Shown here piece by piece: positions 1 to 8,603 of a DNA stretch of 64,000 nt. Below the pieces are notes generated by a model, which searched no databases, was not told the DNA's origin, and saw only the letters and a program-made list of their open reading frames with translations. Each line of letters opens with the position of its first letter. Positions within the stretch are counted from its first letter, which is position 1. This DNA is from an uncultured Prevotella sp. GTDB taxonomy: Bacteria; Bacteroidota; Bacteroidia; Bacteroidales; Bacteroidaceae. A program made the translations under genes and the position numbers. The DNA lies in the NCBI GenBank assembly GCA_934256705.1, contig CAKQPF010000005.1, positions 31,501 through 95,500 of the forward strand, read 5' to 3'.

Positions 1-1445
1 CTACTTACTCTGAGCCTATTGCACGTGCTACCTTCCTCCAGTTCCGCTATCAGTATCAGTACTCTTACAGCAAGAGCGACCGCGATACGTATGATTTCAG
101 CCGTCTCGGCAATATGACAGACCAGGAGATGGTCTATCGCGGATGGATGGATTTCCTCAACCGCAATAATGTCAATCCGCTCGGAGACTATCTCGACAAG
201 GATCTCAGCCGTTTCTCTGAGTATTCCACCTACACTCACGTCGCAGAAGTGATGCTCCGCTTCATCCGCGAGAAATATAATTTCAACGTAGGTGTGCAGG
301 TTCAGCCTCAGAAGACTCACTATGTGCAGGATTATCAGGGCGTTTCAGCAGACACAACCCGCACCGTGACAAATATCACCCCTACACTTGAGTTCCGCTA
401 TAAGTTCTCCAAGGTGAGCCAGTTGCGCATCAATTACCGTGCTAATACTTCCCAGCCGAGCATCAGCCAGTTGCTGGATATTACCGATAACTCAGACCCT
501 CTGAACATTTCCAAAGGTAATCCGGGACTGAAGCCTGCCTTTACAAACAATTTCCGACTCTTCTACAATGGTTATCGTCAGGAGCGTATGCAGTCATGGA
601 TGGCGCACTTGAATTTCAGCACTACCAGAAACAGCATCTCCAACATGGTGACTTACGATGAAAAGACCGGTGGCAGAACCACCCGTCCTGAGAACATCAA
701 CGGTAAATGGAATATGGGCGGTGCATTCATGTTCAATACTTCTCTTGATACGCTCGGCAACTGGAACATCAATACGATGACAGATTTCAGTTATAATCAT
801 GATGTCGGCTATCTTACGCTCCAGAATGCTGTCGGTCCGCAGAAGAATGCCACCAACAACACCACTATCGGCGAGCGTCTTTCATTCAGTTATCGTAACG
901 ACTGGCTTGAGGTAGAACCGAACGGAAGTTTCAATTATACCCATGCCCGAAACAAGCTTCAGAGCAACAGCGACCTCGATACTTGGCAGTTCAGCTATGG
1001 TCTGAACATCAATCTCACAGCTCCTTGGGGCACTTCACTCACCACTAACATCAATGAAAACTGCCGCAGAGGTTATAATGACGCTTCTATGAACACCAAT
1101 GAGTTCATCTGGAACGCTCAGATTTCCCAGTCATTCCTCCGTGGTCGTCCGCTTACAGTCTCATTGCAGTTCTATGATATCCTAAAGAATCAGAGCAATT
1201 TCTCCCGTGCCATCAGCGCTTACTCCCGCAACGATACATGGTACAACAGCATCAACTCCTACGCAATGCTGAAAGTGACCTACCGCATCAATGCCTTTGG
1301 AGGCAAGGAAGCTCGCAGAGCACAGCGTGAAGGCGGACGTGGTGGCTTTGACGGCCCTCCTGGAGGCGGTCCTCGCGGTGGCAGAAACGGTCAGCGTGGC
1401 GGTGGCTTCGGCGGTTACTACGGTGGTTTCGGTGGACATTTCTAA
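1..1445 (+). CDS. Outer-membrane beta-barrel protein (TonB-receptor-like), C-terminal part
   Basis: The reading frame is open from the left edge (first full codon at 3), so this is the C-terminal part of a longer gene; the internal Met at 114 is not a start. The visible part is rich in alternating aromatic/polar strands with Asn, Thr, Ser and Tyr, ending in barrel strands, as in the TonB-dependent receptor / OMP_b-brl_3 barrels of Bacteroidetes. A Gly/Arg-rich tail follows from about 1300 to 1440 (repeats of GG, RGG and GGF), which is low-complexity and probably exposed or disordered. The PAP2 gene starts 13 bp downstream on the same strand. The substrate cannot be told from this fragment. 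Confidence 0.8.
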   Translation, partial: TYSEPIARATFLQFRYQYQYSYSKSDRDTYDFSRLGNMTDQEMVYRGWMDFLNRNNVNPLGDYLDKDLSRFSEYSTYTHVAEVMLRFIREKYNFNVGVQVQPQKTHYVQDYQGVSADTTRTVTNITPTLEFRYKFSKVSQLRINYRANTSQPSISQLLDITDNSDPLNISKGNPGLKPAFTNNFRLFYNGYRQERMQSWMAHLNFSTTRNSISNMVTYDEKTGGRTTRPENINGKWNMGGAFMFNTSLDTLGNWNINTMTDFSYNHDVGYLTLQNAVGPQKNATNNTTIGERLSFSYRNDWLEVEPNGSFNYTHARNKLQSNSDLDTWQFSYGLNINLTAPWGTSLTTNINENCRRGYNDASMNTNEFIWNAQISQSFLRGRPLTVSLQFYDILKNQSNFSRAISAYSRNDTWYNSINSYAMLKVTYRINAFGGKEARRAQREGGRGGFDGPPGGGPRGGRNGQRGGGFGGYYGGFGGHF

Positions 1446-1458
1446 TCGCTTCCTCATC

Positions 1459-2085
1459 ATGATTAGAAGAACGTTTACAATAATATATATTTTGGTATCC
1501 TCCATTTGTGCTCACGCACAGGTGGAGGATTATCTGCAATATGCACCTCTTGCTTCCAGAATGGTGCTCCCAATGACTAAAGTGGAGAGCAGGTATTCCA
1601 TGCAAGACCGCCTCTTCGTGGCTGTGACTTCCATAGGACTGACTTATGGGGCGACAGGAGCGTTGAAGCATATAGTATCAGAACGCAGACCCGATGGCTC
1701 TGACTGCAAGTCATTTCCGTCAGGCCACGCTGCCAGAGCTTTCCTCGGAGCGAATATGCTCAGGCATGAATATGGGCATATTTCTCCTTGGATAAGTGTT
1801 GCCGGTTATGCTGTCGCCACTACCACGGCAACACTACGAGTCACAGGAAAGCATCATTACACGCATGATGTCCTTGCAGGTGCTGCCATAGGATTTGCTT
1901 CGTCAGAACTCAGTTTTGCACTTCTTCCTTTGTGGCATAAGTATCTTGACAATAGGAAAAGCAGGAAAGCCAAGAGAGAAAATCAGAAATTTATCCGCAA
2001 GCAAGGAAATCAGGATCTGGACGTAGTGATGTGTCCGATGGTCAATAATAATGAGTTGGGAGTGGCTGGATTTATCGTTTTTTGA
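1459..2085 (+). CDS. Secreted or membrane-attached PAP2-family phosphatase
   Basis: A 208-residue protein starting at ATG 1459; the longer open frame from 1291 overlaps the upstream gene and lacks a signal. Residues 1-21 form a signal peptide (MIRRTFTIIYILVSSICAHA then Q). The three PAP2 motifs are present: K70-x6-R77-P78, P87-S-G-H90, and R127-x5-H133-x3-D137. H133 and D137 would form and assist the phospho-histidine intermediate. Family members dephosphorylate lipid phosphates such as phosphatidic acid, phosphatidylglycerol phosphate or undecaprenyl pyrophosphate in the periplasm. The substrate here is unknown. There are fewer hydrophobic helices than in polytopic PAP2 enzymes, so this is probably the small periplasmic subtype. 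Confidence 0.85.
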   Translation: MIRRTFTIIYILVSSICAHAQVEDYLQYAPLASRMVLPMTKVESRYSMQDRLFVAVTSIGLTYGATGALKHIVSERRPDGSDCKSFPSGHAARAFLGANMLRHEYGHISPWISVAGYAVATTTATLRVTGKHHYTHDVLAGAAIGFASSELSFALLPLWHKYLDNRKSRKAKRENQKFIRKQGNQDLDVVMCPMVNNNELGVAGFIVF

Positions 2086-2126
2086 TTTTTTATACTAATT
2101 TATTTCTTAAATCGCAATAACTTTCT

Positions 2127-2135
2127 TATCTTTGC
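2127..2135 (+). promoter_or_regulatory. Bacteroides-type promoter -7 box
   Basis: TATCTTTGC matches TAnnTTTGC. It lies 110 bp upstream of the PAQR gene. No clear TTTG -33 element is seen. Confidence 0.55.
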
Positions 2136-2245
2136 ACGCGAAATAGATGATGGAATGATAATCATTTCAGAATTAGGTAATTATACAACAATCTTTCAGG
2201 ATATATTATTATGGTCATGGTCGTAATCGTGTATTCTGAACAAAA

Positions 2246-2887
2246 ATGCAGAAAACAATGAGCAAGATACTTCCTTTGAAAGCAGAATTGGGCAACACAT
2301 GGACCCATTTGTTTGGTGCGCTCTTCGCACTTTCTTCCATTTGGCTCGTATGGCCGGCAGTGGAAATAGGATGGCAGATGGCATTTGGAGTGATATTCTT
2401 CATCTGTGGAATGTTCCTCATGTTCCTCGCCAGCACCTTGTATCACTGGGTGCACCCAGGGTTGGTCAAGCAGGTGATGCGTAAGCTCGACCATATCAGC
2501 ATCTATGTGATGATAGCCTGCTCCTACACTTCTATCTGCATAGGAGTCGTTGGTGGTTGGGTAGGTTGGCTCGTGTTTGGACTTCAGTGGGCTGCAGTGA
2601 TTGGCGGAGTGTTCTATAAGGTGTTTGCCATGGGTAAATATCCGCGCCTTTCTCTTGCCATTTATCTCATCATGGGCTGGAGTGTGCTCTTTATCATTCC
2701 TGAAGTGATGGCCCGCCTCTCCACGATTTCCATGATTCTTCTCCTGCTTGAGGGCGTGTTCTATACATCTGGAACATATTTCTTCGCACACGACTCCAAG
2801 AAGAATTACCACGCTATCTGGCATGTTTTCGTGCTTCTCGGTGCAATGGCGCATTGGGGCACTGTGCTTTCCATCCTTCTCGCATAG
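2246..2887 (+). CDS. Hemolysin III / PAQR family membrane protein
   Basis: A 213-residue polytopic protein with about seven transmembrane segments. The PAQR/hemolysin III histidine and aspartate signature is visible: STLYHW near residue 72, KLDHISIYVMIA near 86, and the C-terminal HAIWHVFVLLGAMAHW, where the histidines and aspartate bind a metal in the family. Bacterial members are inner-membrane proteins of uncertain role (membrane homeostasis, or hydrolase-like by analogy with adiponectin receptors); the name hemolysin is historical. An alternative start four codons downstream (2258) is possible. The subtilase gene follows after 12 bp, so the two may be co-transcribed. Confidence 0.88.
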   Translation: MQKTMSKILPLKAELGNTWTHLFGALFALSSIWLVWPAVEIGWQMAFGVIFFICGMFLMFLASTLYHWVHPGLVKQVMRKLDHISIYVMIACSYTSICIGVVGGWVGWLVFGLQWAAVIGGVFYKVFAMGKYPRLSLAIYLIMGWSVLFIIPEVMARLSTISMILLLLEGVFYTSGTYFFAHDSKKNYHAIWHVFVLLGAMAHWGTVLSILLA

Positions 2888-2899
2888 ATTCTTGTGCCT

Positions 2900-5026
2900 A
2901 TGAGACGAATCCTCTTCACCTTATTATTATATATACTGCCTATTGTTTCCGCTTTTTCACAAAAGCCGGACTTTCTCAAAATGTCGCCTTTCGTCAGAAA
3001 AGTGGCATCGAGACAGTATGATAAGGAATGGAGAGCCAAGGGTGGGAAAGCTGAAAACCGTAACGATAAAGCCATTGTGGCGTTCGTCAGAACTGATGAT
3101 TCCAATGTATTGACTTCGAGTGATTGCGCTATTCTTGCTTCATTCGATGATATTCACATAGCTAAAATTCCGCTCCGAAATCTTAATGCCCTCTCTCTCT
3201 TGCCTGAAATCAAGAGAATTGAGGCGGGAAAATCATGTCATCTGACGCTCGATACTACCCGAATCATCGCCAGAGCGCATGAAGTAAACCGTCAATATCT
3301 TGATGGTAATATCTTGACTTTCAGTGGATATAGTGGTAAAAACGTTATTGTGGGAGTTGAAGATATCTGTTTTGACCTTACTCATCCTACTTTCTGGTCG
3401 GCTGACGGAAAGCGTTATCGTATCAAGGCTCTTTGGGACCAAATTGCAAAGAGAGATGATAATGATGGTTCTTTGGCTGTAGGAAGGCAGTTCATGGATG
3501 AAGAAAGCCTCCTGGAATATAAGCGGACAGCCGATTACAAATATGATTTTCATGGCACACACACCGCTGCCATTGCGGCAGGAAGTGGTTGGAACGGAAG
3601 CAGTACCAGTCCTTTTGTCGGCATTGCTCCAGATGCCGAGCTTTGCTTGGTGTGCAATTTCAGCGGCGACAACAATGAAGTCGTGGACGAAGAGGACGTA
3701 GAACTTTACACCGATGCAATGGATATTCTCGGTTTTAAGTACATCTTCGACTACGCGGAAAGTCAAGGTAAGCCTTGCGTAATCAATTTCAGTGAAGGCC
3801 GTTATGAGGATTACTATGGTGAGACGATGTATTATGAAACCGTGGAAAAACTCTTGGGACCGGGCAGAATACTTTGTGCTTCAGCCGGAAATGATGGTGC
3901 CAACAAGACTTATCTCAAGAAATCATCGTCAGATAAAAGCGTCTGCACCTTCATAAAGGCATGGGGCGGCAGAAACAATATCTTCATGCGTTCGGACGGT
4001 GAGTTCGTTTTTACTCTCGATTTATTGCCTTATTCTGGGCAGAAAGAGAAGCGTATATACTATTTTGACGATGTGCTCAAAGCGGAAGACCAGATGCTTC
4101 TTGACACCATTTCTGTCGGAAATGACCGTAAGTATTCTCTATGTCTCTGCATCTATCCCTCTGGTGTGAATGCGAAAGAGTGGGGCGTAGAGTTCTATCT
4201 TGACCGTATTGGAGGCGGAGCTTTAGGCTATGATGTCCCTGTAATGCTCACATTGGAGGGCGAAAACATAGATATTGAAGCGCATTCTGTGCTTGGTGAA
4301 CTTTGGGCAAACAAATCCTTGAGTCCAGAATCCGTTTCGGCTGTGCCTGGACATAATATTCTTTTTCCAGCTTCTGCAAAGAATGTAATCTCCGTTGGTT
4401 CAACTTCTTATCCGAGAACACTGACTGATTTCCGTGGCAACCCTATAGAATACAACTATCTGACCGATGATAGAAGGTCGGGATTCAGCAGTATGGGACC
4501 TACCATCCAGGGCTTTACGAAGCCTGATGTCATGGCTCCAGGTGAGAATATCATATCTGCAATGAGCAGTTTTTACCTTGAAAGCAATCCTGACAATGCA
4601 GCAGTCAGCCCTGACAAGGAAAGATTTCAGCATGATGGAAGAACGTATGCGTGGACAGTGACCAGCGGTACATCAATGTCAGCTCCAGTTGTTACTGGCG
4701 TAATAGCTCTCTGGCTTGAAGCCTGTCCCACGCTTAGTCCGTCTCAGATTCTTGATGTAATAGCCAAGACTTCCCATCGAGAGGAAGGCGTGGACTATCC
4801 GAACAATAGGATGGGGTGGGGAGAGATTGATGCAAAAGCCGGGCTTTCATACGTCCTTTCCAAATATACAGGAATCACAAATGTGGCTCTTGACCGTGTA
4901 ATAAGGCAGGGAAATCAAAGGTGTTATTACGATATCAACGGCAGGAAACTCCAGTCCGTTGATGGAATGCGTGGAGTGTTTCTTGCCGTTGATGAATATG
5001 GTATGGTACGAAAGGTAATTCGTTGA
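2900..5026 (+). CDS. Secreted subtilisin-like (S8) serine protease
   Basis: ATG 2900 gives a 708-residue protein with a signal peptide (residues 1-20, ending SAFS-Q); the GTG at 2894 is less likely. The catalytic residues are present: D155 (GVEDICFD), H218 (FHGTHTAA), oxyanion N331 (SAGNDG) and S592 (SGTSMSAPVVTG). The Asp motif reads E-D-I-C instead of the common D-T/S-G. About 260 residues separate N331 and S592, larger than in a minimal subtilisin, so an inserted beta-rich domain is likely. The C-terminal 45 residues (YYDINGRKL...RGVFLAVDEYGMVRKVI) resemble the 'NGR / GIY' tails found on secreted proteins of Prevotella and relatives, suggesting export beyond the periplasm. It converges on hslR with 18 bp between stops. 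Confidence 0.9.
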   Translation: MRRILFTLLLYILPIVSAFSQKPDFLKMSPFVRKVASRQYDKEWRAKGGKAENRNDKAIVAFVRTDDSNVLTSSDCAILASFDDIHIAKIPLRNLNALSLLPEIKRIEAGKSCHLTLDTTRIIARAHEVNRQYLDGNILTFSGYSGKNVIVGVEDICFDLTHPTFWSADGKRYRIKALWDQIAKRDDNDGSLAVGRQFMDEESLLEYKRTADYKYDFHGTHTAAIAAGSGWNGSSTSPFVGIAPDAELCLVCNFSGDNNEVVDEEDVELYTDAMDILGFKYIFDYAESQGKPCVINFSEGRYEDYYGETMYYETVEKLLGPGRILCASAGNDGANKTYLKKSSSDKSVCTFIKAWGGRNNIFMRSDGEFVFTLDLLPYSGQKEKRIYYFDDVLKAEDQMLLDTISVGNDRKYSLCLCIYPSGVNAKEWGVEFYLDRIGGGALGYDVPVMLTLEGENIDIEAHSVLGELWANKSLSPESVSAVPGHNILFPASAKNVISVGSTSYPRTLTDFRGNPIEYNYLTDDRRSGFSSMGPTIQGFTKPDVMAPGENIISAMSSFYLESNPDNAAVSPDKERFQHDGRTYAWTVTSGTSMSAPVVTGVIALWLEACPTLSPSQILDVIAKTSHREEGVDYPNNRMGWGEIDAKAGLSYVLSKYTGITNVALDRVIRQGNQRCYYDINGRKLQSVDGMRGVFLAVDEYGMVRKVIR

Positions 5027-5044
5027 TTGATAAATCGTTTGCTT

Positions 5045-5482
5045 TTATTCGTCATCTTCGTTATCGAAATCGTCCTCGTCAAAGCCGAAAAGAGCGGGAT
5101 CGATAAAGGCATCCATTGCTCTTCTGTCCTTCTTGGTAGGACGACCGGTACCTCTTGCACGATCGATGAATCCGCTGATGCGGGACATTTCAAGGAGTTC
5201 GTACTGCTTTGCCTCTGTCACGTTCTCGTAGATTTCAGGTAATAGCTTCGCTCCTACGCGGTTTTCTATCGCCTTTAGTATCTTGAATGAGTAGGTAATG
5301 GGTGGCTTTTTGACGCTGATTGTTTCGCCGACCTTTATCACATGACTCGGTTTTACGTTGACGCCATTTTTTGTCACTCTGCCGTTCTTGCAGGCATCAG
5401 CGGCAATACTTCTGGTCTTGAAAATGCGTGCAGCCCAAAGCCATTTGTCTATTCTTGCGGAATTCTGCTCTGCGTTTGCCAT
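5045..5482 (-). CDS. hslR: RNA-binding S4-domain protein (HslR/RqcP-like)
   Basis: A 145-residue protein with an S4 domain over roughly residues 8-70 (RIDKWLWAARIFKTRSIA...NGVNVKPSHVIKVGETISV), typical of Hsp15/HslR. In E. coli HslR binds free 50S subunits carrying a nascent peptidyl-tRNA; RqcP relatives help rescue stalled ribosomes. The C-terminus is very acidic (FDEDDFDNEDDE). The start codon lies one base after the pth stop, so translation is probably coupled to pth, which hydrolyses peptidyl-tRNA; the pairing fits a joint ribosome-rescue role. Confidence 0.88.
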   Translation of the reverse strand: MANAEQNSARIDKWLWAARIFKTRSIAADACKNGRVTKNGVNVKPSHVIKVGETISVKKPPITYSFKILKAIENRVGAKLLPEIYENVTEAKQYELLEMSRISGFIDRARGTGRPTKKDRRAMDAFIDPALFGFDEDDFDNEDDE

Positions 5483-5483
5483 T

Positions 5484-6047
5484 TTACTTTTTGTTGTATT
5501 GGTTCATCGTGATGTTGACTCCAGCAAGAATGAAACTCTTGATGATGTCGCAGGCGGTGTTTATGCAAGGAGCAAGGGTTTTCTTGTCCTCATCGCTGAA
5601 CTTTCCCAGCACCCAATCCACCTGATGTCCCTGTGAGAATTCGCTGCCGATGCCCATGCGAAGGCGTGCGTATTTCTGTCCGATGAGTTGCTGTATGTGT
5701 CCGAGTCCATTGTGTCCTCCATTGCTTCCTGATGCTCTAAGGCGCATTTTGCCGAGGGGAAGGGCAAGGTCATCGACGATTACGAGAAGGTTTTCTGTCG
5801 GGATATTCTCCTTTTCGAGCCAGTATCTCACGGCATTGCCGCTGAGATTCATGAATGTGGTCGGTTTCAAGACGAAGACTTTGCGTCCCTTTACGCTTGT
5901 TTCCGCCACATAACCGTATCTCTTGTCTGCAAACGTGGCATTCTGGTCGTTCACGAAACTGTCCACTACCATCCATCCGGCATTGTGTCTTGTCTCGTGA
6001 TATTCAGGTCCAGGATTGCCAAGACCCACAATAAGGTACTTTTCCAT
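5484..6047 (-). CDS. pth: Peptidyl-tRNA hydrolase
   Basis: A 187-residue protein of normal Pth length. The opening motif YLIVGLGNPGPEYHETRHNAG contains Asn11 and the catalytic His21; VDDLALPLGKMRLR carries the conserved Asp, and GSNGGHNGL the substrate-binding Asn/His. The enzyme cleaves peptidyl-tRNA released prematurely from ribosomes, recycling tRNA. It is directly followed by hslR. Upstream lies rplY on the same strand, but a strong terminator separates them, and pth has its own -7 box. Confidence 0.96.
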   Translation of the reverse strand: MEKYLIVGLGNPGPEYHETRHNAGWMVVDSFVNDQNATFADKRYGYVAETSVKGRKVFVLKPTTFMNLSGNAVRYWLEKENIPTENLLVIVDDLALPLGKMRLRASGSNGGHNGLGHIQQLIGQKYARLRMGIGSEFSQGHQVDWVLGKFSDEDKKTLAPCINTACDIIKSFILAGVNITMNQYNKK

Positions 6048-6065
6048 TTTGTATATTATAATGTT

Positions 6066-6074
6066 GCAAATATA
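6066..6074 (-). promoter_or_regulatory. Promoter -7 box for pth-hslR
   Basis: On the minus strand this reads TATATTTGC, matching TAnnTTTGC, 19 bp before the pth start. Confidence 0.55.
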
Positions 6075-6141
6075 TTTTTACATCGTGACAAATAAGATAT
6101 TGAACTGCAAAATCAGTTATTTCGTTCTCCTATTTGTTTAT

Positions 6142-6176
6142 AAAAAGGGCGCTCAAGGAGTGAACCCAGAGCGCCC
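6142..6176 (-). terminator. Rho-independent terminator of rplY
   Basis: On the minus strand GGGCGCTC pairs with GAGCGCCC across a 14-nt loop, directly followed by TTTTT. It lies 34 bp past the rplY stop. Confidence 0.9.
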
Positions 6177-6209
6177 AATATTGCTTTTCAGTGCGTGTCA
6201 GAAGTTGGA

Positions 6210-6806
6210 TTAACCCTGAGCGGCAGCAGCAGCGGCAGCAGCAGCACGAGTCATCTTGACTGAGCATACTACAACTTCCTTGCTTGTTGCAATCTCAAGA
6301 CCTTCGAAATGGAGGGCACCAACCTTGATTGACTTACCGATCTCAAGAGCGGTAACGTCAACGTCGAGCTTCTCAGGAATCTTACCGTAAGGAGCAGTAA
6401 CCTTAATCTGACGGATAGAGAGAGCGAGACGACCACCGGCACGTACACCAGCAGCGTGACCTACGAGGTTTACTGGGATACCAACAGTGATTGGCTTCTC
6501 AGGAGTTACCTCGAAGAAGTCAACGTGGAGGATAGCGTCAGTAACAGGGTGGAACTGGATTTCCTTGAGGATAGCCTGATGCTTCTCGCCGTCGATGTCG
6601 AGATTGATGATGTAGATGTTTGGAGTGTAAACAGCCTTGCGGAGCTCTGCGAATGAAACAGTGAATGCTTCTGCTACAGGGAGACCGTTCTCACCCTTCT
6701 TCTCACCGTAAAGATTACATGGGATAAGACCCTCCTTACGCATCATCTTTGATGCCTTCTTGCCGAGGTCATTTCTCTTCTGACCTTTAACATTGATTTC
6801 TAACAT
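6210..6806 (-). CDS. rplY: 50S ribosomal protein L25 (Ctc-type)
   Basis: A 198-residue protein: an N-terminal L25 domain that binds 5S rRNA (about 1-93; KGQKRNDLGKKASKMMRKEGLIPCNLYG) followed by a Ctc/TL5 beta domain (about 100-185; PVNLVGHAAGVRAGG). The C-terminus is an alanine run encoded by repeated GCA/GCT/GCC codons, which could vary by slippage. It has its own promoter and a strong terminator, so it is monocistronic, and it is divergent from nusB. Confidence 0.95.
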   Translation of the reverse strand: MLEINVKGQKRNDLGKKASKMMRKEGLIPCNLYGEKKGENGLPVAEAFTVSFAELRKAVYTPNIYIINLDIDGEKHQAILKEIQFHPVTDAILHVDFFEVTPEKPITVGIPVNLVGHAAGVRAGGRLALSIRQIKVTAPYGKIPEKLDVDVTALEIGKSIKVGALHFEGLEIATSKEVVVCSVKMTRAAAAAAAAAQG

Positions 6807-6908
6807 AATGTGTTACTCTAAATTAAGTTGTTAAACGATAATTGTTATTTGCTTAATTCGCCATCACACTGAGTCACCTCAAATGGGGATGCGCTCAAAA
6901 AAAGCGGT

Positions 6909-6941
6909 GCAAAGGTACACATTTTAATTGATATAAGCAAA
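6909..6941 (-). promoter_or_regulatory. Promoter of rplY
   Basis: On the minus strand TTTG (6938-6941) is followed after 20 bp by TACCTTTGC (6909-6917), an almost ideal Bacteroides promoter. It leaves a leader of about 100 nt. Confidence 0.8.
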
Positions 6942-6988
6942 GATTATCTGGGAAATCGTAAAAAAAATGATTAAAATCACCTAAATTG

Positions 6989-7021
6989 TTTGTATATTAC
7001 GTGATATTTTAATACCTTTGC
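6989..7021 (+). promoter_or_regulatory. Promoter of the nusB operon
   Basis: TTTG (6989-6992), a 20-bp spacer and TACCTTTGC (7013-7021). The leader to the nusB start is about 80 nt. It is divergent from the rplY promoter. Confidence 0.8.
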
Positions 7022-7105
7022 ATCGATTGTTGGCCTGAAGCGCAGGTACAGCTAATGGAGCAATCAAGTTATTAACTGATGAATTTATAGAAAAGGACCT
7101 TACAA

Positions 7106-8053
7106 ATGATTAACAGAAAACTTATCAGAATCAAGGCAGTTCAGTTGACCTATGCCTATTTCCAGAATGGAAACCACAATATCGACAACGCTGAAAAAGA
7201 GTTGATTTTCAGTTTGTCTAAAGCCTACCACCTTTATAATTATTTGCTCCTACTTATAGTTTCACTGACAAAGATTGCCCGTAAACAATTTGAAGTGGAT
7301 TGCGCACGTGCTGCGCGTGAAGGATCTCCGGTGCCTTCTTCCAAGTTCGTAAACAACAAATTCGAGCTTCAGTTGGAGAATAATGACATGCTCCGTGAGT
7401 TTAATGAAGAGCAGAAACGTATTTGGGATGACAACATCGAGTTTGTCCGCAAGCTCTTTCTCCAGATTGAACAGTGTGAGGCTTATAAGGAATACCTTGC
7501 TTCTGAGGATGACGATTATGAAGCAGACCGTGAACTTTGGCGTAAATTGTACCGTCAATTCATTCAGGACAATGACGATCTCGCCGCTGTGCTGGAGGAG
7601 ATAAGCCTTTATTGGAATGATGACAAGGATGTGGTGGACACATTCGTGCTGAAGACCATCAAGAGATTTACCGAAAAATCATCGGCAAAGGAGCCGCTGC
7701 TTCCAGAATATAAAGATGCGGAAGACCGTGAGTTTGCCCGCAAACTGTTCCGTGCTTGCGTGCTGAATGCAGACCAGTATCAGCGCTATATGAGCGAAGC
7801 TTCCCTCAACTGGGATTTCTCACGTCTTGCTTACATGGATGTAGTCATCATGCAGCTTGCCATTGCCGAGATGCTCAATTTCCCTAATATACCTGTCAAT
7901 GTCACTATAAATGAATATGTGGAGTTGGCTAAGCTTTACTCTACTCCTCGTAGTGGCGCGTATATCAACGGTATGCTCGACACCATTGCCAGACATCTTA
8001 TCGAGACAGGAAAGATGTATAAGGTGATGGGTGACAAAAACAATAATGCATAA
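7106..8053 (+). CDS. nusB: Transcription antitermination protein NusB, long form
   Basis: A 315-residue protein. The C-terminal ~120 residues hold the NusB fold (FARKLFRACVLNADQYQRYMSEASLNWDFSRLAYMDVVIMQLAIAEMLNFPNIPVNVTINEYVELAKLYSTPRSGAYINGML), including the NEYVELAK-like helix that ends NusB domains. The first ~190 residues form a charged helical region not found in the 140-residue E. coli protein; a long NusB of this size is usual in Bacteroidetes. NusB with S10 binds boxA RNA and promotes rRNA antitermination. It heads a conserved group: nusB, yajC (24 bp downstream), YbbR-like, coaE, DUF5606. Confidence 0.92.
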   Translation: MINRKLIRIKAVQLTYAYFQNGNHNIDNAEKELIFSLSKAYHLYNYLLLLIVSLTKIARKQFEVDCARAAREGSPVPSSKFVNNKFELQLENNDMLREFNEEQKRIWDDNIEFVRKLFLQIEQCEAYKEYLASEDDDYEADRELWRKLYRQFIQDNDDLAAVLEEISLYWNDDKDVVDTFVLKTIKRFTEKSSAKEPLLPEYKDAEDREFARKLFRACVLNADQYQRYMSEASLNWDFSRLAYMDVVIMQLAIAEMLNFPNIPVNVTINEYVELAKLYSTPRSGAYINGMLDTIARHLIETGKMYKVMGDKNNNA

Positions 8054-8077
8054 CAATTACAAAACAAAAATACAACT

Positions 8078-8395
8078 ATGAATTCAATGATTCTTGCAGC
8101 CCAAGCCCAGCAGGGCGGTGGCCTTTCTATGATTATCATGATGGTCGTTATCTTCGCCATCATGTGGTTCTTTATGATTCGTCCTCAGCAGAAGAAGCAG
8201 AAGGAAATCCGTAATTTCCAGAACTCTCTCGCAGAGGGAACTCACGTGGTGACAGGTGGCGGTATTCATGGTACTGTCAAGAAAATCGACCTCGAAAAGA
8301 ACGCAGTGGAAATAGAAATCGCTCGTGGCGTAGTCGTAACATGCGACCGTTCTTATATTTTTGCTGATGCTTCAGGCGTTCAGTTGAACAAGTAA
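8078..8395 (+). CDS. yajC: Preprotein translocase subunit YajC
   Basis: A 105-residue protein with one N-terminal transmembrane segment (GGLSMIIMMVVIFAIMWFFMIRPQQKKQKE), the family signature MIRPQQKK, and a small cytoplasmic domain (GTHVVTGGGIHGTVKKID). YajC is an accessory subunit of SecDF-YajC, which assists protein export at SecYEG. Confidence 0.95.
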   Translation: MNSMILAAQAQQGGGLSMIIMMVVIFAIMWFFMIRPQQKKQKEIRNFQNSLAEGTHVVTGGGIHGTVKKIDLEKNAVEIEIARGVVVTCDRSYIFADASGVQLNK

Positions 8396-8603
8396 TCCGA
8401 GCCTTATGGTCGTTTGCTGAGTCGCTGCCGGCGACTGGCATTTGGAATTACGAAACTCGTTATTTCCCTGAAAACAGCCTTATACTTACTATAATATTGG
8501 GCAGATGTATGTTTGCCGAAAATTGGATATAGGGCTTACTGTTCCAGTAAAACTGTCAACAAGTCAGTCTGACTTGGCGGTTTAAGAAAACAATACCAAG
8601 TGT

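Noticed and set aside
1291..1458. Upstream extension of the PAP2 gene
   Set aside because: It overlaps the Gly-rich end of the barrel gene, whereas ATG 1459 begins a perfect signal peptide.
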